Source of the DNA: Spirochaeta sp. UBA5339
Lineage (GTDB): Bacteria; Spirochaetota; Spirochaetia; DSM-2461
DNA: 64,000 bases
Assembly (NCBI GenBank): GCA_002408085.1
Contig: DHQL01000007.1
Coordinates: forward strand, 378,259 to 442,258
Direction of reading: 5' to 3'
Part shown: positions 52,749 to 61,426 of the stretch, in pieces
Layout: every line of letters begins with the position of its first letter
How positions within the stretch are numbered: position 1 is the stretch's first letter
Notes under the pieces: model-generated
What the model was told of the DNA's origin: nothing
Database searches by the model: none
Seen by the model: only the letters and a program-made list of their open reading frames with translations
Made by a program: the position numbers and the translations under genes

Positions 52749-53840
52749 ATGAATATAGGTATAGTCGGATGCGGCAATATAAGCGATATATATTTCAAGA
52801 ATCTGACCGGGCTTTTCCCCGGAGTCAATGTGACCGGGTGCTCGGATCTGGATGAAAACCGGACCCGGCAGAAAAATGAGGAGTACGGTGTTCCCGTCTA
52901 TACGACAGAGGAGCTGATGGCCCGGGATGATGTGGATATCATCCTGAACCTGACAACCCCCGAGCACCATGCACGGATTAACACTCTGGCCCTTGAACAC
53001 GGTAAGCATGCCTACTGCGAGAAGCCCTTTGCCCTGAACCGGGAGGACGGCGAGGCTGTGCTGAAGCTGGCCTCGGAGAAGGGACTCTATACAGGATGCG
53101 CACCGGATACCTTTCTGGGTTCCGGGATACAGACCTGCCGGAAGCTGATCGATGAGGGGGTTATCGGCGAGGTTCACTCGGCCTATGCCTTTATGCTCTG
53201 TCCCGGCCATGAGAGCTGGCACCCCGGACCCTCTTTCTACTATCAGCCCGGCGGCGGCCCCATGCTCGATATGGGCCCATACTATTTGACTGCCCTGATC
53301 AGCCTGCTGGGACCGGTGGCATCGATCTACGGAAGGACCTCAAAGGCCTTTGAGAAGAGGATCTGTTCTGCAGAAAATACAAAGGGCCAGGTGATTGATG
53401 TTAATACCTGGACCGACTACAAGGGCATTATGGACTTCGCTTCGGGAGTCAGCGCCCTTGTGAGCATGAGCTTCGACGTTTTTAAAAGTGAAGTCCCCCG
53501 GATTGAGATTCACGGCACAAAGGGGAGCCTGATGGTTCCCGATCCCAACACCTTCGGCGGACCCGTGAAACTCTTTCGCAAGGGGGATGATGAGGCCGTG
53601 GAAATTCCCCTCTATGCCTTCCCCTATGAGGAGAACAGCAGGGGCATCGGCATTGCCGATATGGCCCGGGCAGTGAAAGCGGGAGATAAGGCTCGGGCCG
53701 GAGGCGACCTGGCCTTTCATGTACTGGATACCATGCTGGCCTTTGAGGACTCCAGCAGCAGGGGAGAGGCGGTTAAGCTGAAAAGCAGCTGTACCCGGCC
53801 CGAGGCCCTGACCCACGGCCTGGAGGCGGGGGAGCTCTAA
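52749..53840 (+). CDS. Gfo/Idh/MocA-family oxidoreductase
   Basis: A 363-residue NAD(P)-dependent sugar or inositol dehydrogenase-type enzyme. N-terminal Rossmann motif IGIVGCGNISDIY (about 3-15), ADxD-like CSDLDENRT, and the family's EKPFAL (HAYCEKPFALN, about 93), with catalytic Lys in EKP. The C-domain has GGPMLDMGPYYLTALI (about 172), where Asp and Tyr-containing motifs usually bind substrate. RBS AAGGAGATCGGCCC. Paired with a ThuA-like protein 52 bp downstream, a common partnership in sugar modification, and regulated probably by the divergent AraC protein. Confidence 0.87.
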   Translation: MNIGIVGCGNISDIYFKNLTGLFPGVNVTGCSDLDENRTRQKNEEYGVPVYTTEELMARDDVDIILNLTTPEHHARINTLALEHGKHAYCEKPFALNREDGEAVLKLASEKGLYTGCAPDTFLGSGIQTCRKLIDEGVIGEVHSAYAFMLCPGHESWHPGPSFYYQPGGGPMLDMGPYYLTALISLLGPVASIYGRTSKAFEKRICSAENTKGQVIDVNTWTDYKGIMDFASGVSALVSMSFDVFKSEVPRIEIHGTKGSLMVPDPNTFGGPVKLFRKGDDEAVEIPLYAFPYEENSRGIGIADMARAVKAGDKARAGGDLAFHVLDTMLAFEDSSSRGEAVKLKSSCTRPEALTHGLEAGEL

Positions 53841-53892
53841 GAGGCCCCCTGGGATCGCATTGCGGTCCCGCGGAAAAAACAAGGAGAACAAA

Positions 53893-54540
53893 ATGAAAAT
53901 AGCACTGATAACATGGGGCGGCTGGGACGGTCATGAGCCCGAAGCCTGCGGACGGATCTTCGAGGGCCTTCTGAAGGAGAAGGGCTATGAGGTTATCTTT
54001 ACAGACAGTCTGGACTGCTATACCGACAAGGCCCTGATGGACTCCCTTGATCTGATTGTGCCCGTCTGGACCATGAGTGAGATCTCAGAGGACCAGTGGA
54101 AGGGGTTGAAGGAAGCGGTTATCTCGGGCTGCGGCATCGCTGGATGGCACGGCGGCATGGGAGACAGCTTCCGGCAGAATGTGGAGTATCAGTTTATGGT
54201 GGGGGGCCAGTGGGTGGCTCATCCCGGCGGTGTGATCGACTACACCATTCAGATAACCTCGGACGATCCCATTGTAGCGGGATATACCGAGCTGAAGATG
54301 AAATCGGAGCAGTACTACATGCATGTGGACCCCTCAAACGAGGTTCTGGCGGAGACAACCTTTGCCGGCGATCAGGAGGATATCAACTGGATCAGGGGTA
54401 CTGTGATGCCCGTGGCCTGGAAGAGGACCTACGGAAAGGCTCGGGTCTTCTACTCCTCCATCGGCCATGTGGCCTCGGACTTTGACGTACCCGGGGCTAA
54501 GGAGATAATGCTCCGGGGTATGCTCTGGGCCAGCCGCTGA
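53893..54540 (+). CDS. ThuA-like (trehalose-utilisation) domain protein
   Basis: A 215-residue protein of the ThuA/glutamine-amidotransferase-like fold. Seen: ALITWGGWDGHEPEACGRIF, IVPVWTMSEISEDQWKGL, GIAGWHGGMGDSFRQNVEYQ, MVGGQWVAHPGG, VMPVAWKRTYGKARVFYSSIGH. Start 53893 follows AAGGAGAACAAA. ThuA proteins act with Gfo/Idh oxidoreductases in 3-keto-sugar metabolism; exact chemistry uncertain. No nucleophilic Cys is at the usual glutaminase position. Confidence 0.85.
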   Translation: MKIALITWGGWDGHEPEACGRIFEGLLKEKGYEVIFTDSLDCYTDKALMDSLDLIVPVWTMSEISEDQWKGLKEAVISGCGIAGWHGGMGDSFRQNVEYQFMVGGQWVAHPGGVIDYTIQITSDDPIVAGYTELKMKSEQYYMHVDPSNEVLAETTFAGDQEDINWIRGTVMPVAWKRTYGKARVFYSSIGHVASDFDVPGAKEIMLRGMLWASR

Positions 54541-54634
54541 TCTACTCTGCCCGGGACTGCATCGTCCTGAGTATATAGGGAAGTGAAGGTACACTGACTT
54601 GCAGGAGCCTTCCTTTCCCTGTACTCTCTATTGC

Positions 54635-55408
54635 ATGACAGTACTGAAATTTGAGGCGGACCGCTTCGGCGGGGCCGTAATCAATAGCGATGATCTTCCG
54701 GTTAACTGGATGTTCAAACCGGCTCTGGAAAATACCATTACCTATCTGAAGGGGGAGGGCTTCAAGCTGCTCTGGCTCTTTCTTCCTCCTTCACAGGCCG
54801 AACTGGTTCCCCTCTGTGTGAATGCGGGATTTTTCTACCACCATGCCGATGAAGGAGGGATTGAGCTCTGTCTCCGTCTTGTCCCTGGAGCCTTTGTTCC
54901 CGGTTACGCCACCCACTATATCGGTGCCGGCGGCGTTCTGATCGATGAAGAGAACAGAATCCTTGTAATACAGGAGAAGCACCATACCCGGAGACACTAC
55001 AAGCTCCCCGGCGGCGCCCTTGACCCGGGGGAGCATATTTCCGACGCCGTGGTCAGAGAGGTGAAGGAGGAGACGGGAATCGACAGCGAATTCCTCTCCC
55101 TCAACTGTTTCCGCCACTGGCACGGCTACCGCTACGGCAAGTCTGACATTTACTTTGTCTGCCGTCTCAAGCCCCTGAGCAGCAAAATTAAAATTGATCC
55201 CTCGGAGATCTCCGAGGCCCTCTGGATGGATCTGGATGAGTATCTGAACCACCCCGACACCCACCCCTTCAACAGCAAAATTGTGACAACGGCCCTCAAG
55301 GAGGGGGGAGGACTCAAGATTGATACCATTGAAGACTACGGTACCCCCGAGACCCATGAGATGATGTTCGATCCTCCTGCAAAGCCGAAGGCCGAAGACT
55401 TTACCTGA
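54635..55408 (+). CDS. Nudix hydrolase with N-terminal pre-Nudix domain
   Basis: A 257-residue protein in two parts: an N-terminal domain (about 1-85; ADRFGGAVINSDDLP, SQAELVPLCVNAGFFYHH) like that of NUDT6-type and plant Nudix proteins, and a Nudix domain with GGALDPGEHISDAVVREVKE followed by ETGI (full Nudix box near 125-147). It cleaves a nucleoside diphosphate linked to another group; substrate unknown. ATG 54635 has no clear RBS. A TTG at 54599 in the same frame, 9 nt after GAAGG, is an alternative start adding 12 residues. Confidence 0.82.
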   Translation: MTVLKFEADRFGGAVINSDDLPVNWMFKPALENTITYLKGEGFKLLWLFLPPSQAELVPLCVNAGFFYHHADEGGIELCLRLVPGAFVPGYATHYIGAGGVLIDEENRILVIQEKHHTRRHYKLPGGALDPGEHISDAVVREVKEETGIDSEFLSLNCFRHWHGYRYGKSDIYFVCRLKPLSSKIKIDPSEISEALWMDLDEYLNHPDTHPFNSKIVTTALKEGGGLKIDTIEDYGTPETHEMMFDPPAKPKAEDFT

Positions 55409-55462
55409 TTTCCTGATTTCACGGTTTCTGCCGGAGGCCGGTAAGCGCCAGTCTTTAAAGTA

Positions 55463-56314
55463 CTAGTCGTTAAAGTGAATGTAGCCCCGGTCTGATCTGG
55501 TCTCGGAAATAAAAGATAGGGACCTGCCGTAGACTTCCATATAATCGGAGTAGGTGTTATAGGCGCCTTCGGCACTCCTCTCACCGTAGTGAACAATCAC
55601 CACCGGCTTCCCCTCGTCCGCAAAGGCCTGAAGATCTTCATCGTCCCACCAGTTTTTATCCCTTCTGTAGGACTCCCAGGTCACCCCGTCGTAGTACTCC
55701 GCATGAGTCCTGAGATTCTTGGACATACAGTTCATGCCTTTGGAGTGAGCATAGTCATAGAGCTCCTGAAGGTAGGCAATCCCCTCGGCCGCCGTGGCTT
55801 CCAGGCTGTACCCGCTTCTGGTCTCTTCGTAAAAGATCCAGTCCATATTATCAAACTCCAGCCAGTTGAAACCCAGGTCCGCAGCCCTGTCGATCCGGGC
55901 TTTCATCAGGTTCACAAGCCCCGGCTCCAGAGAGCTGATATAGTACTCACCCTCCCAGTCTCCCCACTGCTCCTCCGCCAGGTAGGGTTCCATCAGGGCA
56001 AAGTCGCTCCGCCAGTCCTCCCCGGTGCCGATGCTCATATAGGCGGAAACAAGATTCCCCTTGGCTATGAGGGCGGATATATCTGAAGCACTGACCGGAC
56101 TGTCCGGATCAAAGGGATCGATCAGCACATAGGCATCCACTGCCTCGGCAAGAATCAGGGAGAGGGAGTCGGGTTCATAGTTTTCCTGATAGGCCTGATT
56201 GTAGACGGCCAGGGCCGAAGCGTCTCCCCGGGGTTTGGTAAGATCTGCCGATGCCTCCTGGCAGGAGAGGAAGAGTATGATAAGGGCCAGGGGCCCTAAG
56301 TATTTTTTCTCCAT
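55463..56314 (-). CDS. Lipoprotein GH114 (endo-alpha-1,4-polygalactosaminidase-like)
   Basis: A 283-residue secreted lipoprotein, lipobox FLSC (Cys about 18). TIM-barrel motifs of the GH114/TM1410 family: ALAVYNQAYQ, VDAYVLIDPFD, NLVSAYMSIGTGEDWRSDF, ARIDRAADLGFNWLEFDNMD (Asp-rich substrate end), MSKNLRTHAEYYDG and KPVVIVHYG. These enzymes cut galactosamine-containing exopolysaccharide. It overlaps the tag gene by 19 bp, so it ends a three-gene overlapping set with the cyclase and Tag. Confidence 0.82.
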   Translation of the reverse strand: MEKKYLGPLALIILFLSCQEASADLTKPRGDASALAVYNQAYQENYEPDSLSLILAEAVDAYVLIDPFDPDSPVSASDISALIAKGNLVSAYMSIGTGEDWRSDFALMEPYLAEEQWGDWEGEYYISSLEPGLVNLMKARIDRAADLGFNWLEFDNMDWIFYEETRSGYSLEATAAEGIAYLQELYDYAHSKGMNCMSKNLRTHAEYYDGVTWESYRRDKNWWDDEDLQAFADEGKPVVIVHYGERSAEGAYNTYSDYMEVYGRSLSFISETRSDRGYIHFND

Positions 56315-56886
56315 AATTCAATAACTTCCTTATGGCGGAAACAGCTGACCAGATGGTCATTGACCATGCCCAGGGACTGCATGTTGGCGTAGGTCACCGT
56401 GGGCCCCAGGAAGGAGAAGCCCCTCTTTTTCATGTCCTTTGCTATTGTCTCTGCCAGGGGAGTTATGGCGGGAACTTCCTTCTCATCCTTCCAGTTATTG
56501 ATAATAGGAACTCCCTCCTGAAAATGCCAGTAATATGAGGAGAATGATCCGAATTCCTCCCTTACCTCGAGAAAGCGGCGGGCATTGTTGATGGAGGACT
56601 CGATCTTCCGTCTGTTCCGGATCACTCCGGGATTCTGCAGAAGGCGGAGCACATCCTCCTCTCCCCAGGATGAGATGACTTCGGGATCAAAACCGAGATA
56701 GGCCTCACGGTAGCTCTCCCTCCGCTTGAGGATGGTGATCCAGCTGAGCCCCGCCTGGGCCGACTCCAGAACAAGGTTCTCAAACATCCTGATATCATCG
56801 TTTAATACGGGGACTCCCCACTCCCTGTCGTGGTAGTCCAGATAGACGGGGTCAGAGCCGCACCACCGGCAGCGCTCCTTACTCAT
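56296..56886 (-). CDS. tag: DNA-3-methyladenine glycosylase I
   Basis: A 196-residue DNA repair enzyme that removes 3-methyladenine. Typical Tag sequence: RCRWCGSDPVYLDYHDREWG at the N-terminus (with zinc-ligand Cys/His), LVLESAQAGLSWITILKRRE, FLGPTVTYANMQSLGMVNDH near the C-terminus with the closing SCFRH. Length is normal. RBS AAGGAAGTGAGCT. It overlaps the cyclase gene by 8 bp and the GH114 gene by 19 bp. Confidence 0.94.
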   Translation of the reverse strand: MSKERCRWCGSDPVYLDYHDREWGVPVLNDDIRMFENLVLESAQAGLSWITILKRRESYREAYLGFDPEVISSWGEEDVLRLLQNPGVIRNRRKIESSINNARRFLEVREEFGSFSSYYWHFQEGVPIINNWKDEKEVPAITPLAETIAKDMKKRGFSFLGPTVTYANMQSLGMVNDHLVSCFRHKEVIELWRKNT

Positions 56887-58519
56887 AGCTCACTTCCTTG
56901 TTGAAATAGCATCGGTAGTACTCCATGGGGCGGGTCACGTTTTTGACGGCGATCTCCCAGGGGCCTGCAAAGTCTACGGTAAGATCCTCCCGGGGAGCAA
57001 TCCCCAGAGGTCCGCCGGGAAGATTGTCCAGAAGGGCCGAGGTCACAAGGACCTCACCCGCCGAGGCGTGTCCCTGAAGCCTTGCGGCGTGATTCATGGC
57101 CGAGGAGAATCCCGTATAGTCCTCGTTGGGACCGAAGAAGCCCACAGAGGTGGGACCGCAGTGAATGCCGTTGCTGGTGGTCAGATGATCCTGTATGCCC
57201 GCCTCCCGGATTCTCTCCTCCAGTCCCATCTCGACGCCCAGGGCCATGGTCTCCCTTACAATATCCGCAGCGGCGGCAATGGCATTCTCGGTCCTCTCTT
57301 CCATGGATGACTCGAAGAAGGGAGGACCGAAGAGTCCGATCACACAGTCTCCCACCATCTTGTCGAAGACGCCGTCCCGGGAGTAGAGGATCTCCAGAAC
57401 CTTCCGGGACCAGCGGTTCACCAGTTCTCCGATCTCCGTGGCATCGCTAAGAACCTTTTCGCATATGGAGGTGAATGAGCTGATATCGCTGTAGAGGATG
57501 ACGATATTCTCCTCACGGGGACTGAGGTATCTGCCGTAGAAGTCCGGCTCAGACAGCAGCCGCTGCACGTCCCGGGGGCAGAAGCACTTGGCCAGGTAGC
57601 GTCTCTCCCTGTTGTAGTCGAAGAGTCTCTGACAGAGGCACTCGGCAAAGATCCGGATTATATCCCGGCTCTCGGGATTGAGACCGCCGTCCTTGGGCCG
57701 GATTATAAGCTTGCCTATCAGGCTGCCCATGCCGCTGTGGAGGGGTTTTTCCATAACCCCCTCTCCCGGCAGAAGCCGTGAAAAGGAGTTGTCCTTCTCG
57801 TTAAGGGTCCTCTTTCTGTCTTGCAGAATATCCATAAAGGGAGGTTCCGGATTGTCGATGGAGTTGTGTTTCATCTTACCGTCACAGTAGTAGCGGTAAC
57901 GGAGATCATCTCCCATGGCGGAATCGCTGTCCCCGTAGACAAGAATAAACTCCTCCAGTCTCATTTCGCTGCAAAGATGGGCCACCGCCTTGTCGGCGCC
58001 GTGCTCGAAGATCCTGTCCCTCAGGGCCTCGGTGGAGTAGAGGGTGATGCTCTGCTTCCGGGCGCTGGAGGCAATGCTCTCAAGATAGTTGTCCAGGAGT
58101 TCCGCCGCCGTGTCCACCAGTTCCGCCTTCAGGCTTGCTGCCCCGGCGCTCAGGGGACCCTTGAAGACAAAGCCGCAGATTCCTATCACCCGGTCCACTA
58201 CATCCAGGGATGCCACCACCAGAAGATCATCATCCAGGGGGAAGGTTTTGGGTTCAAATTCAACCTCCGGCAGCTCCCTGGGTACCAGAAGGGACCACTC
58301 CTCTCTGAAGCCCTTTGACTTCATGCTCAGGGGCTTCAGGTTTTCGTCCATGGTCCGGATAATTGTTTCATGGGCTCCCAGAATCCGGCAGAGAAGGGGG
58401 ATGATTCTGCCCAGGGTCTTTCTCAAGGGGAGTTTTTCCAGAAGACACTCTTCTATGGCCCTGTCGAATTCTTCACTGAGACGCTGTTTTGTTTTGAGTA
58501 CGGTAATATCGGAGTTCAT
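56879..58519 (-). CDS. Class III adenylate cyclase with N-terminal GAF-like region
   Basis: A 546-residue cytoplasmic protein. Residues about 10-150 and 160-300 resemble GAF-type sensor domains, though weakly. The C-terminal cyclase domain begins near 335: metal Asp345 (ILYSDISSF) and Asp391 (FDKMVGD), Lys387 plus Asp468 (EDYTGFSS) as the adenine-specifying pair, and Asn476/Arg480 (NHAAR) for catalysis. All catalytic residues are present, so cAMP synthesis is expected. The upstream stimulus is unknown. Its gene overlaps tag. Confidence 0.87.
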   Translation of the reverse strand: MNSDITVLKTKQRLSEEFDRAIEECLLEKLPLRKTLGRIIPLLCRILGAHETIIRTMDENLKPLSMKSKGFREEWSLLVPRELPEVEFEPKTFPLDDDLLVVASLDVVDRVIGICGFVFKGPLSAGAASLKAELVDTAAELLDNYLESIASSARKQSITLYSTEALRDRIFEHGADKAVAHLCSEMRLEEFILVYGDSDSAMGDDLRYRYYCDGKMKHNSIDNPEPPFMDILQDRKRTLNEKDNSFSRLLPGEGVMEKPLHSGMGSLIGKLIIRPKDGGLNPESRDIIRIFAECLCQRLFDYNRERRYLAKCFCPRDVQRLLSEPDFYGRYLSPREENIVILYSDISSFTSICEKVLSDATEIGELVNRWSRKVLEILYSRDGVFDKMVGDCVIGLFGPPFFESSMEERTENAIAAAADIVRETMALGVEMGLEERIREAGIQDHLTTSNGIHCGPTSVGFFGPNEDYTGFSSAMNHAARLQGHASAGEVLVTSALLDNLPGGPLGIAPREDLTVDFAGPWEIAVKNVTRPMEYYRCYFNKEVSYE

Positions 58520-58632
58520 AACCTAAGATTAAGGGGTCAATCTCCAAATCACAATCATTTTTCTTGACATATCTTCCGACCGGATGGGTAATTATAGGAA
58601 GTAAAACTATTGGCATAAAAAGGTGATGCTCC

Positions 58633-59274
58633 ATGAATCTGCTGCCCTTTCTTCTGATATCCCTGATCCACCTTGCCGGTGAGGCCCTGCATAACAGGGC
58701 CCTTCACTATGTGACAAAGCCTCTTCTCCTGCCCGCTCTGGGAGTGTATTACTTTCTGACGGTTCGGGAGCCCTCTCTCTTTATTGCCGGAGCCCTTGTT
58801 TTCGGGTGGCTGGGAGATATTCTTCTTATGGTTCCGGTAAAAAGGAACCCCTTCTTTCTGGGGGGACTCCTTCTCTTTCTGGCAGGTCATCTCTGTTATG
58901 CCGCAGCCTTTCTCGGTTCAGCCACGACGGATTCTCTGATCGGAGCCGTTCTGGGAGGAGGCTTTGTGGTCTACGGAATTCTGGTCTACTACAAACTGGG
59001 GCCCAGGCTGGGGAGGTTTCAGTTCCCGGTGATTCTCTATATCTCGGCTATCGCCCTGATGGGAGTCTCCGCCGCCCTCTGCATGGGATCACAGCGTCCC
59101 GGTGCCGTTCTGACGGTGGTTGCAGGGGCTCTGATATTTATGATTTCCGACAATCTTCTGGCCTGGAACCGCTTCGTAGGCCCCGTCCGCTTTGAGGGGG
59201 TTATGGGGATGAGCGCATATCTGACGGGTCAGCTGCTGATTGTCGCGGGATATATGCAATTTAAACCGGCTTGA
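58633..59274 (+). CDS. YhhN/TMEM86-family membrane protein (lysoplasmalogenase-like)
   Basis: A 213-residue protein with about seven to eight membrane segments. Family marks: YVTKPLLLPAL (about 26-36), LVFGWLGDILLM with conserved Asp (about 55-66), GHLCYAAAFL and FMISDNLLAWNRF with second conserved Asp (about 177-189). TMEM86B in this family is a lysoplasmalogenase; bacterial members may act on plasmalogen-type lipids, which anaerobes often contain. RBS AAAGGTGATGCTCC. TTGACA at 58564-58569 may be its -35 box. Confidence 0.85.
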   Translation: MNLLPFLLISLIHLAGEALHNRALHYVTKPLLLPALGVYYFLTVREPSLFIAGALVFGWLGDILLMVPVKRNPFFLGGLLLFLAGHLCYAAAFLGSATTDSLIGAVLGGGFVVYGILVYYKLGPRLGRFQFPVILYISAIALMGVSAALCMGSQRPGAVLTVVAGALIFMISDNLLAWNRFVGPVRFEGVMGMSAYLTGQLLIVAGYMQFKPA

Positions 59275-59315
59275 GAGGGCATTGCCACAAGTGCCGGGAG
59301 GGGGTATTTTAGGGT

Positions 59316-60179
59316 ATGATTACACTGAAAAATGGAAAGATCGAGGCTCTTGTCGACCCGATGGGAGCCGAACTGAAAAGTTTTAAATATGAAGGAAAGG
59401 AGTACCTCTGGCAGGCAGATCCCGCCTTCTGGGGACGTCACTCCCCTCAGCTCTTCCCGGTGGTGGGCATGTCCCCCGAAGAGGGCTGGGAGTATAAGGG
59501 TAAGACCGTAAAGATGGCTAATCACGGCTTTGCCTCCCGCTCTCTCTTTACCGTTGCCGAAGAGGGGGATGAGTTCTGTACATTCCGCCTGAGTGACAGC
59601 GAAGAGACCCGGAGTCAGTATCCCTTCTCCTTTATTCTTGATATTACCTTCCGCCTTGAAGAGAGTAAACTCAGGGTGGAGTACAGGGTGGAGAATCCCT
59701 CGGAAGAGGAGCTTCTCTTCTCCGTCGGTGCTCATCCCGCCTTCAACTGTCCCCTGAAAGAGGGACTCGGCTTTGATGACTACCACCTTGAGTTCTCCGA
59801 CAGAGAGAGGATCAGCAGACGCTGGAAGAGGGAGTTCCTGACCGGTGAAACGGATGTTCTTCTTGAGGATGAAAACCGTCTTGATCTGAATCACGGCCTC
59901 TTTGACAAGGGACCGGTTATTCTGTCAGGGCTGAAGTCAGACTCCATTACCCTGAAGTCCGACAAAGGCAGTGAAGGGGTGAAGATGAATTTTGAGGGAT
60001 TTCCCGATTTCGGAATCTGGCAGATCGCCGGAAAAAAAGCCCCCTATGTCTGTCTTGAGCCCTGGTACGGAGTGGACTCCACAGAGGGCGACAGTTCCGA
60101 CTTCAGCGAGAAGGAAGGCCTTCTTCTTATTGAAGGAGGAGAGACCTTTTCCTGTGCCTACTCAATGGAGCTTTTCTGA
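59316..60179 (+). CDS. Aldose 1-epimerase family protein (LacX-like)
   Basis: A 287-residue beta-sandwich protein of the galactose-mutarotase superfamily. Seen: MGAELKSFKYEGKEYLWQAD, SPQLFPVVGM, MANHGFASR (catalytic His region, about 68), VGAHPAFNCP (second His, about 145), YVCLEPWYGVDS (about 248, catalytic Glu). It interconverts sugar anomers; LacX-type members differ from GalM and their substrate is unclear. It begins 41 bp after the YhhN gene. Confidence 0.85.
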   Translation: MITLKNGKIEALVDPMGAELKSFKYEGKEYLWQADPAFWGRHSPQLFPVVGMSPEEGWEYKGKTVKMANHGFASRSLFTVAEEGDEFCTFRLSDSEETRSQYPFSFILDITFRLEESKLRVEYRVENPSEEELLFSVGAHPAFNCPLKEGLGFDDYHLEFSDRERISRRWKREFLTGETDVLLEDENRLDLNHGLFDKGPVILSGLKSDSITLKSDKGSEGVKMNFEGFPDFGIWQIAGKKAPYVCLEPWYGVDSTEGDSSDFSEKEGLLLIEGGETFSCAYSMELF

Positions 60180-60207
60180 TTCGATTCAGCAGCCGGCCGC
60201 CTGAGTC

Positions 60208-61422
60208 TCAGCGGCTCAGGGCGTCCACCGGCTCCATCTGCGCCGCCCGGCGTGCGGGAATCCAGGCCACCGCCGAGGTAATGCCCATGGCCATAAATCC
60301 TGCGATAAAAAGAGCCCTGACGCTGAGGCGTGGATTGAAGACCGTCGGGTAGTCCAGATCCACCGAATCCATAATGGCCATCTCGCCGATTCTGATTCCC
60401 ACCTCACCGGTCCAGTGGACCAGCCAGGCCCCCAGAACAATGCCGATCAGTGCGGAGATTGAGCTGATAAAGAGGGCTTCCAGAAAGAAGAGCCTTGAGA
60501 TCTCGGAACGCCTGAACCCGATGGACCGGAGTATCCCGATCTCCCTGACCCGTTCATAGACAAGCATCATCATGGTGTTGATTATCACCGTACATCCCAG
60601 AAGGACGAAGAATCCCGCCAGCATAAAGTAGACGAACTTCCCGATCTTCATATAGTTGAACATCAGGTTGAGGTCCGAGTAGGCCTTTGCCTCAAGGGGG
60701 GAGGGGAGCCGGGACTGAAGCTCTAAGGATGCCCTGCCGGCCATCCTCATCTCCTCCAGATAGAGAAGAACCTCCGAGGCCCCGCCGGGCATGCCGGCCA
60801 GCCTCTGGCCCCAGGTAAAGGGAACAAGAAACCATTCAGTCATCACCGTATTGGGAAAGGCGATGATTCCGGTAATCCCGAAGGTCACGGCATTGCTGCT
60901 CCGTCCCGCGGTAGTGGTCAGGACGGTTACCCTGTCGCCGATCTGAAGACCCGTCTTCCGGGCCAGTTTGGCGCCGATGACCATCTCCTTCTCCCCGGCT
61001 GCCGGGTAGCGCCCCTCCTTGAGCATCCCGTCGAAATCCATCACCTCGTTGTCAAAGTCCACGGCCAGGCCGTAGCCGCTCCTGTCTTTACCGCCGAAGT
61101 AGAGTTTTCCTGGAATATGGATGCGGGAGACCGCCTGTACGGCCCCTTCTGTTTTCATCGCCTCCCAGCGGACGGACTCCTCGTTCTCCACATAGAAGTG
61201 TACCGGGTTCAGATAGTCGTACTCAAAGAAACGGCCGTCCCGGACCTGAACCATGCCGGTTGAGTAGTTCAGCAGCATGGAGTCATAGTCACCGGCGGCT
61301 CCCATAATAAAGCAGACCATAAAGATGCAGAGCAGGGTGGAGAGGGAGATGGCGAAGCCCGACAGAATGCTCCTTCGTCCGCTCCTTTTGACATTTCGTA
61401 CGGCAATGGGCAGCAGTCTCAT
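60208..61422 (-). CDS. ABC transporter permease, FtsX/MacB-like (second of pair)
   Basis: A 404-residue permease with one N-terminal membrane segment (about 18-42), a large extracytoplasmic MacB-type periplasmic core domain (about 43-270), then three segments (about 275, 325, 375). The FtsX-domain motif VYERVREIGILRSIGFRRSEI near 300 and the closing PARRAAQMEPVDALSR are typical. It starts after GGGGGTGAGAGG, 4 bp from its partner. It may move lipoproteins or act as a mechanotransmitter; no ATPase gene is adjacent within the window. Confidence 0.85.
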   Translation of the reverse strand: MRLLPIAVRNVKRSGRRSILSGFAISLSTLLCIFMVCFIMGAAGDYDSMLLNYSTGMVQVRDGRFFEYDYLNPVHFYVENEESVRWEAMKTEGAVQAVSRIHIPGKLYFGGKDRSGYGLAVDFDNEVMDFDGMLKEGRYPAAGEKEMVIGAKLARKTGLQIGDRVTVLTTTAGRSSNAVTFGITGIIAFPNTVMTEWFLVPFTWGQRLAGMPGGASEVLLYLEEMRMAGRASLELQSRLPSPLEAKAYSDLNLMFNYMKIGKFVYFMLAGFFVLLGCTVIINTMMMLVYERVREIGILRSIGFRRSEISRLFFLEALFISSISALIGIVLGAWLVHWTGEVGIRIGEMAIMDSVDLDYPTVFNPRLSVRALFIAGFMAMGITSAVAWIPARRAAQMEPVDALSR

Positions 61423-61426
61423 CCTC

